Shown piece after piece: positions 56,867 to 64,000 of a DNA stretch of 64,000 nt. Each line of letters begins with the position of its first letter. The first letter of the stretch is position 1. The DNA is from Enterococcus rotai. Lineage in GTDB: Bacteria; Bacillota; Bacilli; Lactobacillales; Enterococcaceae. The stretch covers positions 310,001-374,000 of the forward strand of contig NZ_CP013655.1 of assembly GCF_001465345.1 (NCBI RefSeq), written 5' to 3'. A program made the translations under genes and the position numbers. A model generated the notes under the pieces. The model searched no databases, was not told the origin of the DNA, and worked only from the letters and a program-made list of their open reading frames with translations.

Positions 56867-56897
56867 ACTATAACATGAAACCTAACTTTAATGTCAA
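56867..56897 (-). promoter_or_regulatory. MerR-type promoter with 19-bp spacer
   Basis: On the minus strand TTGACA (56892-56897), a 19-bp spacer and TATAGT (56867-56872), just upstream of the merR-like gene. Over-long 19-20 bp spacers are the mark of promoters untwisted by MerR activators. Confidence 0.75.
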
Positions 56898-56901
56898 TAG
56901 T

Positions 56902-56943
56902 AAAAAAGCAACTGACAGACTCAACGCCTGCAGTTGCTTTTTT
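56902..56943 (-). terminator. Terminator of uspA
   Basis: AAAAAAGCAACTG pairs with CAGTTGCTTTTTT; T-run on the minus strand after uspA. Confidence 0.88.
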
Positions 56944-56957
56944 CTCTTATTTAAACT

Positions 56958-57407
56958 CTAAACTGTTTTATTCACCACTAAAACATTGGCTTTCGTATGA
57001 TTGACAACATAAGACGTCGTTGATCCGACCATTAATCGCTCAAAACCATTTAGCCCAGTTCTACCAATCACAATCAAATCAATTGGTTCTTCTGACTCTG
57101 TAAAATCAGCAATCAATGTTTTAGGATAGCCATACATAACATACGTAAAAACGTTGGTAACGCCTTGCTCAAGCGCTTTGGACTCTCGTTTTTTCATTTC
57201 TTCTTCTTCTTTTGTACGAAGATCTTCCATCAAGGTGCCCATCGACATCGTTAGTTCACCAAAGTAATTGCCCATTTCTTCAATAACAGACAATATGTGT
57301 AACGCAGCACCATTGCGTTTGGCAATTTTTATCGCTTCTTGAAACGCATTTTCTGACTGGTCAGAACCATCTACAGCAACTAAAATATTCTTATACGACT
57401 CTCCCAT
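56958..57407 (-). CDS. uspA: Universal stress protein UspA family
   Basis: 149 residues. NILVAVDGSDQSENAF at the start, and the ATP-binding VIGRTGLNGFERLMVGSTTSYVVNHTKANVLVV (G-2X-G-9X-GS type) near the end. Cytoplasmic stress protein of uncertain exact role. Promoter TTGTAG (57460-57465)-17 bp-TATAAT (57437-57442) on the minus strand. Confidence 0.93.
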   Translation of the reverse strand: MGESYKNILVAVDGSDQSENAFQEAIKIAKRNGAALHILSVIEEMGNYFGELTMSMGTLMEDLRTKEEEEMKKRESKALEQGVTNVFTYVMYGYPKTLIADFTESEEPIDLIVIGRTGLNGFERLMVGSTTSYVVNHTKANVLVVNKTV

Positions 57408-57493
57408 GATAAAAAACCTCCTTCTTTGGTATCTCCATTATACTACGTGAAAGAGCTTTCTACAAAAAAGACTGTTCCATTAAAACTTTCTTC

Positions 57494-57522
57494 TTTACAC
57501 GTCAAACAAGCCGTGGTATAGT
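57494..57522 (+). promoter_or_regulatory. Promoter of the 49-residue small protein gene
   Basis: TTTACA (57494-57499), 17 bp, TATAGT (57517-57522). The start would lie about 57 nt before the ATG at 57586. Confidence 0.65.
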
Positions 57523-57585
57523 AATCATGGAATTTCGTTATCAGATATCGTTGCCTTTCATAAGAATCAAGAGAGGAGAATTATT

Positions 57586-57735
57586 ATGACATTTGGTAAT
57601 AAAGTATTAAAATACCGTGTAGCACTTGATACAAAGAGAAATTTGTTTATGGCTATCGATGCAAATAACCAAGCAAATATTGCTTATGGTATCACGATTA
57701 CACAAGCAGTAAAAGAATTGAAAAAATCTATTTAA
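57586..57735 (+). CDS. Small protein of 49 residues, unknown function
   Basis: ATG at 57586 with a strong GAGAGGAG ribosome site, stop at 57733-57735. The sequence opens MTFGNKVLKYRVALDTKRN and ends AVKELKKSI; it is basic and not membrane-like. A clear promoter upstream and a good terminator downstream make it a real gene despite its size. A 9-codon frame (57751-57780) follows but lacks a well-placed ribosome site. No family recognised. Confidence 0.75.
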   Translation: MTFGNKVLKYRVALDTKRNLFMAIDANNQANIAYGITITQAVKELKKSI

Positions 57736-57778
57736 GGAGTTATCAACCTAAATGAGCGATTCAAGTTCTAATACGATT

Positions 57779-57819
57779 TAAAGGCATCCAGTGAATGGTA
57801 AATCACGGATGCCTTTTTT
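57779..57819 (+). terminator. Terminator of the small protein gene
   Basis: AAGGCATCC pairs with GGATGCCTT around a loop, followed by TTTTTTGTTTT. Confidence 0.88.
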
Positions 57820-57868
57820 GTTTTGTTCATTTTTGACTAGTGGTCCGTATCATCGTTCATGCGAAAGA

Positions 57869-58066
57869 TTATTTTGGGTAATTGAGATAAATCATTATTA
57901 AACTAATAACGAATAACACAAAGCCAAACATAGCTAGCGGGACTACCATACCATTCCAGGCTTTTTTATTGGTAAAGGCTCGCCAACGATAAAGAGCACC
58001 AGCTAATCCAAGAAAAGCTAAAGAAACAAAGAACACCACTAAAGAAATATTCAACACGTTTATCAC
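57869..58066 (-). CDS. Small two-helix membrane protein
   Basis: 65 residues: TM helices at about 5-25 (ISLVVFFVSLAFLGLAGALY) and about 40-62, joined by a basic loop RWRAFTNKKAW. Unknown function. The ATG lies about 10 nt after a GAGGTG ribosome site. Alone on its strand. Confidence 0.68.
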   Translation of the reverse strand: MINVLNISLVVFFVSLAFLGLAGALYRWRAFTNKKAWNGMVVPLAMFGFVLFVISLIMIYLNYPK

Positions 58067-58166
58067 CTCTTATAAGTAGTCTACAACTTATCAACAAAAA
58101 AGATAGTAACAAAAATGTAAGGAGAAACTACTGAAAACTAAATTATTCTCACTCAACAGACTCTTC

Positions 58167-58201
58167 AAAAAAAAACATCTAGCAAATTTGCTAGATGTTT
58201 T
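58167..58201 (-). terminator. Terminator of the cold-shock gene
   Basis: Perfect palindrome ACATCTAGCAAATTTGCTAG-ATGT; the minus strand runs into nine T. Confidence 0.92.
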
Positions 58202-58213
58202 GGAATGGATGAA

Positions 58214-58414
58214 TTAGTTTTTTACAACGTTAACTGCTTGAGGTCCACGATCTGAATCTTCAACGTCGAAGCTTACTGATTGGCCTTCTTCGATTGTTTT
58301 GAATCCTTCACCTTGGATAGCTGAGAAATGTACGAATACATCGCTACCATCTTCGCGAGAGATAAATCCAAATCCTTTTTCTGCGTTAAACCATTTTACT
58401 GTTCCTTGTTCCAT
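58214..58414 (-). CDS. Cold-shock protein (CspA/CspB family)
   Basis: 66-residue OB-fold RNA chaperone. RNP1 KGFGFI and RNP2 VFVHFSAI are intact, with the usual N-terminal [12 protein letters not shown]. Expression probably depends on its long leader of about 100 nt. Confidence 0.96.
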   Translation of the reverse strand: MEQGTVKWFNAEKGFGFISREDGSDVFVHFSAIQGEGFKTIEEGQSVSFDVEDSDRGPQAVNVVKN

Positions 58415-58430
58415 TCTTTTGTTCCTCCTC

Positions 58431-58442
58431 GTGCTTAAGCAC
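58431..58442 (-). repeat. Palindrome GTGCTTAAGCAC before the cold-shock ribosome site
   Basis: A perfect 12-bp palindrome directly next to the GAGGAGG of the csp gene. It shares the core TGCTTAAGCA with 53215-53226 before rpoY. Confidence 0.8.
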
Positions 58443-58524
58443 TAAATATTGTAACATTGCCCGTGTACGATAGAGGGTTTTAAAATTAAAACTTCTATAT
58501 TGTCCCAAACAAGATTACACTAAC

Positions 58525-58553
58525 ATTGTACATGCGAACCCTTATTTTTGCAA
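58525..58553 (-). promoter_or_regulatory. Cold-shock gene promoter
   Basis: On the minus strand TTGCAA (58548-58553), 17 bp, TACAAT (58525-58530), with TG just before the -10. Transcription would start near 58518, giving a leader of about 104 nt, typical for csp mRNAs. Confidence 0.75.
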
Positions 58554-58562
58554 GAAATCTAG

Positions 58563-59264
58563 TTAGTCTGCAGCAAAAAAGTTTTCTTCTCTCATACTGA
58601 TGTAAACTTGTGCTCCGATGATAATATGATCTAATACTTCAATCCCCATCATTTTCCCACATTCTTGCATTCTTTGCGTGAAATGAATATCACTTTCTGA
58701 TGGCGTTGGGTTACCACTTGGGTGATTATGCGCAAGAATCAAACGTGCCGCAGAATATTTCACTGCACTGCGAAAAATCTCTCTTGGGTGAGCAACAGAC
58801 TGATTTAACGATCCTTTAAATACAGTTTCTTGTTTGATGACTTCATTTTTAGTATTCAAATACAAACAAACTAAATGCTCTTGTTGAAAATCTTGTAATT
58901 CATAGATCAAATTTTGTGCAATTTGATAGCTGGACGAAACCTTTCCTAGCTTTAGCTGAGTACTTTGTTGGATTCGATAGCCAAATTCGATAGCGGCTCT
59001 TAACTCAATCGCTTTGATACGACCGATCCCTTTGATTTCCATCATTTCAGTTACTGTCGCATTTTTCAATTCATATAGATGATTAAAATAATTCAAAAAT
59101 TTAGATGCTACTTCCATCACATTGGTATTCTTGGAACCTGTTCGTAATAAAATCGCCAGTAACTCTTGATTGGATAGGGCTTTTTCACCGACAACTTCCA
59201 ATCGTTCTCGTGGTAAACAATCTTCTGGCATCTCTCTAATAAATAATTTTTCTTCTTTGATCAA
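58563..59264 (-). CDS. radC: RadC/YsxA-like JAB domain protein
   Basis: About 233 residues. N-terminal UPF0758 helical part with LPRERLEVVGEKALSNQELLAILLRTG and a HhH-like GIGRIKAIEL. The C-terminal JAMM metalloprotease-type domain has HNHPSGNPTPSESD. Despite the name, a DNA-repair role is unproven. Starts: TTG 59264 with AAGGAG at 8 nt is better than GTG 59273, which overlaps that site. It follows the HAD gene in the same direction. Confidence 0.9.
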   Translation of the reverse strand: MIKEEKLFIREMPEDCLPRERLEVVGEKALSNQELLAILLRTGSKNTNVMEVASKFLNYFNHLYELKNATVTEMMEIKGIGRIKAIELRAAIEFGYRIQQSTQLKLGKVSSSYQIAQNLIYELQDFQQEHLVCLYLNTKNEVIKQETVFKGSLNQSVAHPREIFRSAVKYSAARLILAHNHPSGNPTPSESDIHFTQRMQECGKMMGIEVLDHIIIGAQVYISMREENFFAAD

Positions 59265-59318
59265 AAAAATCACTCCTTTATACGCTTCTACTAAAAGATA
59301 CGTAAAGGAGTGATGATT

Positions 59319-59978
59319 TTATTTTTTAAAATAATCTGGCGCTTGGTTTAAGCTTTCAAAAATCTCTAGCGTTTTCCCTTTTATTTCTTCTGTTGGCGCC
59401 AATAAATCTGGAACCATGATCACAGGAATTCCTGCTGCATCTGCTGCTGTTACACCATGAAATGAATCTTCAAAGATCAACGTATTATCTGCTTTGGTAC
59501 CAAGATACGCTAAAGCTTTTTGGAAAATTTCTGGATCTGGTTTTGCTCGAGTCACATCTTCTGCTGAAACAATTCCAGAAAAACGTTCTTTGATTCCAGC
59601 GCCATCTAATAATAATTCAATTGCTGGACGAACATTACTTGAAGCGACGATCCGAGGAATTTCTTGTTGATCCAGAAAATCAAGCAACTCCAAAACCCCG
59701 TCCTTCAAAGGAACAGCGCCTGATTCAAACACTTGGTAAGTATCTTCATACGACCGTTGAATAAATTCATCTACTTTGGCTTTACCAAAATCTTTGTAAA
59801 TTCGATGATAGTTTTCCTGAACCTCTTCATCTGATACCCCTAAAAACTCTAAATAAAGCTCTTTGCTGTAAGGAAAATTCATAGCATCTGCTATTTTTTG
59901 TGTTGACTGATAATAAATCAATTCTGTATCAAATAATAAACCATCCATATCAAAAATTACGCCATCAATTGTTTTCAT
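59319..59978 (-). CDS. HAD-IA phosphatase, beta-phosphoglucomutase-like
   Basis: 219 residues: motif I FDMDGLLFDTE (9-19), motif II VASSNVRP, motif III lysine in RAKPDPEIF, motif IV IFEDSFHGVTAADAAGIPVIMV. A helical cap follows motif I. Members remove phosphate from sugar phosphates; substrate unknown. Ribosome site AGGAGG. Confidence 0.9.
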   Translation of the reverse strand: MKTIDGVIFDMDGLLFDTELIYYQSTQKIADAMNFPYSKELYLEFLGVSDEEVQENYHRIYKDFGKAKVDEFIQRSYEDTYQVFESGAVPLKDGVLELLDFLDQQEIPRIVASSNVRPAIELLLDGAGIKERFSGIVSAEDVTRAKPDPEIFQKALAYLGTKADNTLIFEDSFHGVTAADAAGIPVIMVPDLLAPTEEIKGKTLEIFESLNQAPDYFKK

Positions 59979-60610
59979 GATTTCCTCCTAAATTTAAAAG
60001 CGTAGCGGGCTTGCCAGTCTCGACTGAAAAATAGGGAAAATTGACTGAGGTGGTCTTTGCCTCATTCCATTTTCATCTTTTTTCCGAGAGACTAGCCTGC
60101 GTAGCTAGATAACATATGGTAACAACGTTCCGCTTTGCTTCACCTTGTACTTTTCAACATCAGTTCATTTCATTCACTGTGTTTCAAAGCAAAAGCGTAG
60201 CGGGCTCGTTTAGCTCTGACAGAAAAATAGGAAATTCTAACTGAGGTGCTTTTTGCTTCATCTAGAATTTATCTTTTTTCCGAAGACCTTCAATCCTTAG
60301 AGCTTTAGCTCTTAGGAATTGTTGAGATTGGAGCAGAGCTTAGTGGCAGCCCGTGCAGCTAGATAACAGTAAAAGCGAAACAAATCGGTTAATCCTGTAG
60401 AAAATTAGAAAATTGGCATTGAAACGTTCTTTGTTTCATTGACAATTTATCTATTTTCCTAAGGATTGATTTGTGGAGCTAGATAACATACGTTAACAAC
60501 GTTCCGCTTCACTTCACCTTGTACCAAGTCTTTTCGTGCGACGAGTAATCGCAGGAGCATTCAACATCAACTCATTTCTTCGTTGTGTTTCTTGGTATGT
60601 TTCAAAGCAA
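59979..60610. other. 632-bp region between HAD gene and folC
   Basis: Filled by the three hairpin repeats and by a second duplicated segment: 60114-60192 and 60488-60610 share AACAACGTTCCGCTT, CTTCACCTTGTA, TTCAACATCA and TTTCAAAGCAA in the same order, the second copy with a short insertion. I saw no coding region. Confidence 0.75.
59996..60487 (+). repeat. Three dispersed copies of the hairpin repeat family between HAD gene and folC
   Basis: Copies lie at 59996-60113, 60191-60367 and 60371-60487. Each begins AAAAGCG and ends GCTAGATAAC. Outer arms differ from copy to copy but stay complementary: ACAAATC with GATTTGT in the third, and the GGGCTTGCC/TAGCCTGC pair, imperfectly, in the first. 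The second copy carries an extra hairpin (CCTTAGAGCT/AGCTCTTAGG) inside its right arm, which lengthens it to 177 bp. Same family as 4803-5164. Confidence 0.85.
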
Positions 60611-61930
60611 CTAATTCCCCAAGTCAGAGCCAATATTCATTAATAATTCCCGTACCTGAGAAACAAAATAAAGTGAACCTGTCACCAACAGCAAGTCATC
60701 TGATGACATTTTTTCTAAAATTTCACCTAAACCGAATTGCCACAATGAAACGATTTCCGTTTTATCATTTTCATAATGTTCCATTTTAGTTAAATCGATT
60801 GCTCTAGGATAATCAAATGTCGTCAAATATAAATGAACATTTGGAACTCCTCTCAAAAGCGCAATCATCTGATCAATATTTTTTGAAGCTAGAGCTGAAA
60901 ATAAAATATGGATTTCTCGATTTGGAAATTCTTTTTTCAAGTTTTCTGCTAAGCGACGCATTGCATGATCATTATGGGCGCCATCTAAAATGATCAATGG
61001 TTCATCACTGATTTTCTCCATTCGAGCAGGCCATCGAGCTTGCGCTAATCCGTGGTACACATCTTTGTCAGAAAAATTGAATTTCCGCATCTCACAATAA
61101 AGATAAAATAATTGGATCGCAACGGCTGCATTTTCAACTTGATGCCGACCTAATAAAGGTACTTTGACCTTAGGTAATTTACCGGCTTCACTATAAAAAT
61201 TGAAAATCTCACCCCAATTTTTATCTGGATGTAAATAGTCTGTTTTATACTCATGATTATAGCGATACACTCTACTATGCTTCGTTTGGGCAACTTCATT
61301 GATCACCACAAAAGCTTCTTCTTCAATATTCCCAGTGACAACTGGAATTGACTCCTTAATAATCCCTGCTTTTTGGAAAGCAATTTTTTCAAGGGTGTCG
61401 CCTAAGATTTCTGTATGATCTTTTCCAATGGTTGTGATTGCCGTCAACATCGGTTTTACAACGTTGGTACTATCTAATAAACCACCAAGTCCAACTTCTA
61501 CAATGGCGATATCGACTTTCTCATCTAAAAAATAATCAAGAGCCATGGCCGTCAAGGTTTCAAATTCTGTGATTCCCGCACTTTCAGGTTGTTGATCCAT
61601 CTCTTTGATCAACTCTTGATATTTTTCTACGTACTGAATAATATGATCATCTGAAATGCCTTGTCCGTTGATGGCAATTCGTTCATTAAAATGCTCGATA
61701 TACGGAGATGTAAAGGTACCGACTTTTAACCCTAACTCTTCTAGCATACACCGTAAATAAGTGACAGTAGATCCTTTTCCATTCGTACCCGCAATATGAA
61801 TCGTTGGTACTTTTTCTTCAGGATTGCCGACTCTTTTCAATAATGCTTCCACTCGATCAAGACCAGGTCTAGAGCCAAATGGCAGTCTACTATGAATCCA
61901 ATCGATCGCTTCTTCTATCGTTAATGACAT
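60611..61930 (-). CDS. folC: Folylpolyglutamate synthase/dihydrofolate synthase
   Basis: Adds glutamate to folates (and possibly to dihydropteroate). 439 residues: ATP loop HIAGTNGKGST (45-55), TSPYIEHFNERI, VEVGLGGLLDSTNVV, GKDHTEILG, and the C-terminal ILDGAHNDHAM. Full length. A 380-bp region separates its start from the divergent YfhO-like gene. Confidence 0.95.
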   Translation of the reverse strand: MSLTIEEAIDWIHSRLPFGSRPGLDRVEALLKRVGNPEEKVPTIHIAGTNGKGSTVTYLRCMLEELGLKVGTFTSPYIEHFNERIAINGQGISDDHIIQYVEKYQELIKEMDQQPESAGITEFETLTAMALDYFLDEKVDIAIVEVGLGGLLDSTNVVKPMLTAITTIGKDHTEILGDTLEKIAFQKAGIIKESIPVVTGNIEEEAFVVINEVAQTKHSRVYRYNHEYKTDYLHPDKNWGEIFNFYSEAGKLPKVKVPLLGRHQVENAAVAIQLFYLYCEMRKFNFSDKDVYHGLAQARWPARMEKISDEPLIILDGAHNDHAMRRLAENLKKEFPNREIHILFSALASKNIDQMIALLRGVPNVHLYLTTFDYPRAIDLTKMEHYENDKTEIVSLWQFGLGEILEKMSSDDLLLVTGSLYFVSQVRELLMNIGSDLGN

Positions 61931-62312
61931 CTTATCAACTCCTCACTGTCCATTATATCGAAAGCGAAGGTGCTTTTCACCAATTAAAGTCTAAAATTCC
62001 ATAAATGTTTGATTTACAGTTAAAAAACTGCATTTTATAAAAAAGAGTAAACAAATGACTCTATGCTTTAAAAAAAGAACAGTTGTGATAAAATAAACAA
62101 GACTATATGTAAAAAGTGAGTATTGATTTTTTTGCATCAACACCTAACCCCGTGATAGACTAGATTCTTAGAGCATCACTCAAACCAAATTCATGTTATA
62201 AATAACTCGTTAAAAAAGTATTGTTGCAGGTAGTTCGTTTGATTTTTCAAGATTGATTGGACCTTTATCCTAAAACAGTTATAAATCATTAGAATAGAGG
62301 AGCAGTAAAAAT
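61931..62312. other. Intergenic region between divergent folC and the YfhO-like gene
   Basis: AT-rich, 382 bp. It must hold the promoters of both genes, but no hexamer pair with good spacing stands out. A weak AGAGT/ACTCT hairpin with a T-run on the minus strand lies near 62040-62063. No gene or known RNA seen. Confidence 0.5.
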
Positions 62313-64000
62313 ATGTTAAAAGTTAAAAAAAATTTATTGATTAGCGGGAGTTTTCTTCTCCCCCTACTATTATTGATCATACTCTGGTCGATTTTAGGAT
62401 TAGCACCATTTGGGAATAACAATCTCTTAGTTAGTGATTTGGGCACACAATATATGCCTTTTTTAAGTTTATTTAAGCAATTTTTCCAGGGTGATACCTA
62501 TTCCCTTTATTCATTTTCCGATGCGCTTGGCGGAACGATTTTGCCCTTAAGTGCCTATTATTTATTAAGTCCGTTCAATAGTTTAGTGCTGCTTTTTTCT
62601 TATGAACAATTGCCGATTGCGATCCTGCTGATCATTACCTTAAAAATTTCACTAATGGGCAGTTCGATGTTTTATTACCTTCACAAAACCTATAAGCAAT
62701 CTACGATAGCCACATTGCTCTTTTCAACCTCGTATAGTTTATGCGGTTTTGTAACGGTTTATTGTTTGAATTTTATGTGGTTGGATGCCCTTATCTTACT
62801 GCCTTTACTTATTTTAGGTATTCAGCGTTTGTGGGATCATAAAAAATATTGGCTTTATTCTGGCGCTTTATTTTTGTCTATTGTGACTAATTATTATATG
62901 GGCTACATGCTTTGTATATTCGCTGTATGTTACAGTCTTTACTGGTATTATCAAAAAAATGATGTATCTAAAAGGAAATCGCTCTGGCAATTTATCAAGG
63001 AAGGTCGCTTGTTTTTTCTGACTTCCTTTCTTACCGGAATCAGTACCAGTTTTATTTTAATTCCAGCTATCGAAGGAATGTTAGCGACAAAGAAAACAAA
63101 TTTTGACTGGCAAACATTTTTACCTACACCTAATTTTGGGCTTAATTTTCTTTCACAATTTGGCCTTGGTAGTGTTAATTTTGAATGGCGATTGGAGCAT
63201 TTACCCACGATTTTTTCTGGGATCTTGATGGTTATCCTTTTTATCGCCTATTTCCAGCTATCTAGTATTCCTAAAAAGGCAAAATGGGGTGCCGCTTTTC
63301 TGCTTGGGTTTATTTTCTTAAGCTTCTGGTTGGAGCTAGTGAATACTGTTTGGCATATGTTTCAAAGCCCAGCAGGATTTCCGTATAGAAATACTTTTAT
63401 CTTTAGTTTTTTGATCATAAAATTTGCCTATGAAGCCTTTTTGAAATTAAAAGAGGGCGCAAAATTAACGATCATGATTCCAGCTATTTTCTCTGGGCTA
63501 TTGCTCATTGGCTATGTTGCCTTAAAATTTTCTGTAGAAAAGATTTTTCTTTTATCTGATCATTATTTTATCATCAGTCTTATTAGTATTTGGCTGACCT
63601 TTGGTATCATCGTGTTTGCTCAAAAAAAGAGTGGCGCAAAAAGAGTTAGCGTCTATGCATTATTATTTTTAGTTGTTTGCTCTGAATTGGTTTTTAATTT
63701 TTGGATCAGTTTTAAAGATATCCCATTTGGTAATCAAGAAAAATTTGCACAAACATTTCAAATTCAAGATCGCCTGATTTCAGATTTACAAAATAAGCAA
63801 ACGAATTTATTCCGCATCAAACAAACCATTGATTCTGACACTGCAGGTTACAGAGAGAAAAATAATGGCTATAATAATCCAATTTTATATGGATACGCTG
63901 GTGTCTCAAGCTACACCTCTACGTTAGATGCCAAAACGCAAGATACTCTTCACGCTCTAGGCTTGTATCAAAAAAATGATCGTAGAATCGCTTATGTGGA
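62313..64000 (+). CDS. YfhO family membrane protein, partial (3' end beyond window)
   Basis: At least 562 residues are visible. N-terminal multi-TM region with about 12 helices (starting LLISGSFLLPLLLLIILWSILG). Family motifs: DLGTQYMPF near 42-50, CLNFMWLDALILLPLLILG, and the PAGFPYRNTFIFSF segment near 350. This is the GT-C-like YfhO fold, linked in Bacillus and Listeria to glycosylation of lipoteichoic acid. Ribosome site AGAGGAG precedes the ATG. The reading frame is open to the window end. Confidence 0.85.
   Translation, partial: MLKVKKNLLISGSFLLPLLLLIILWSILGLAPFGNNNLLVSDLGTQYMPFLSLFKQFFQGDTYSLYSFSDALGGTILPLSAYYLLSPFNSLVLLFSYEQLPIAILLIITLKISLMGSSMFYYLHKTYKQSTIATLLFSTSYSLCGFVTVYCLNFMWLDALILLPLLILGIQRLWDHKKYWLYSGALFLSIVTNYYMGYMLCIFAVCYSLYWYYQKNDVSKRKSLWQFIKEGRLFFLTSFLTGISTSFILIPAIEGMLATKKTNFDWQTFLPTPNFGLNFLSQFGLGSVNFEWRLEHLPTIFSGILMVILFIAYFQLSSIPKKAKWGAAFLLGFIFLSFWLELVNTVWHMFQSPAGFPYRNTFIFSFLIIKFAYEAFLKLKEGAKLTIMIPAIFSGLLLIGYVALKFSVEKIFLLSDHYFIISLISIWLTFGIIVFAQKKSGAKRVSVYALLFLVVCSELVFNFWISFKDIPFGNQEKFAQTFQIQDRLISDLQNKQTNLFRIKQTIDSDTAGYREKNNGYNNPILYGYAGVSSYTSTLDAKTQDTLHALGLYQKNDRRIAYV

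Noticed and set aside
1-64000. Prophage, insertion sequence or toxin-antitoxin system
   Set aside because: No integrase, transposase, phage structural gene or recognisable toxin-antitoxin pair was found in any frame.

Overview
The window looks like a chromosomal segment of a low-GC Firmicute, most probably an Enterococcus of the E. faecalis-like species. This rests on a class Ib nrdHIEF set, liaFSR, the rpoY-rnjA pair, a H2O-forming NADH oxidase, an EfrAB-like ABC pair and a Wzy-type capsule locus with CpsB/C/D regulators. Genus is inferred from gene content and protein similarity recalled from memory; no search was run. No tRNA, rRNA, CRISPR array, prophage or complete insertion sequence was seen.

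Layout. 1-1565: ferrous iron uptake (feoB, cut by the left edge, and a two-domain feoA) behind a Fur-box-like site. 1945-6206: aerobic ribonucleotide reductase operon (nrdH, nrdI, nrdE, nrdF) with two NrdR boxes 31 bp apart and, between nrdE and nrdF, three tandem 121-bp hairpin repeats. 6307-10022: AI-2E-type permease, DUF92 and MgtC membrane proteins, and nagB. 10151-27494: a large leftward Wzy-dependent capsule/exopolysaccharide locus. It holds a membrane-anchored coiled-coil protein, cpsC/D/B, a priming transferase, an asparagine-synthase-like protein with an exact internal duplication, a flippase, four glycosyltransferases, a polymerase, wecC and wecB (UDP-ManNAcA supply) and an LCP ligase. 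The middle of the locus (about 13.9-23.1 kb) is visibly more AT-rich than its flanks. 27575-35449: dapF, sodA, DUF1189, ispG, a D-2-hydroxyacid dehydrogenase, a GT2 transferase and an Mga-type regulator. 35631-43253: an IscA-like protein, ktrA-like gene, liaFSR, greA, mltG and NADH oxidase. 43506-48761: small metabolic and stress genes, a VOC dioxygenase/flavin reductase pair, and a decayed wecB remnant. 48876-55128: heterodimeric ABC exporter, DUF454 protein, and a structured leader followed by rpoY-rnjA. 55187-64000: GT1 glycosyltransferase with a MerR regulator, uspA, a 49-residue small protein, cold-shock gene, radC, a HAD phosphatase, a second cluster of hairpin repeats, folC and a YfhO-family membrane protein cut by the right edge.

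How the genes work together. The capsule locus contains every expected step: precursor synthesis (WecB, WecC), priming, sugar addition, flipping, polymerisation, chain-length and phosphorelay control, and attachment to peptidoglycan by LCP. Nearby cell-envelope genes (liaFSR stress sensing, mltG, nagB, dapF) give the segment a strong wall/envelope character. The observations most worth a second look are the structured RNA before rpoY-rnjA, the covarying hairpin-repeat family, the 138-bp in-frame duplication in the amidotransferase-like gene, the wecB fossil, and an intact ispG in what should be a mevalonate-pathway genus.
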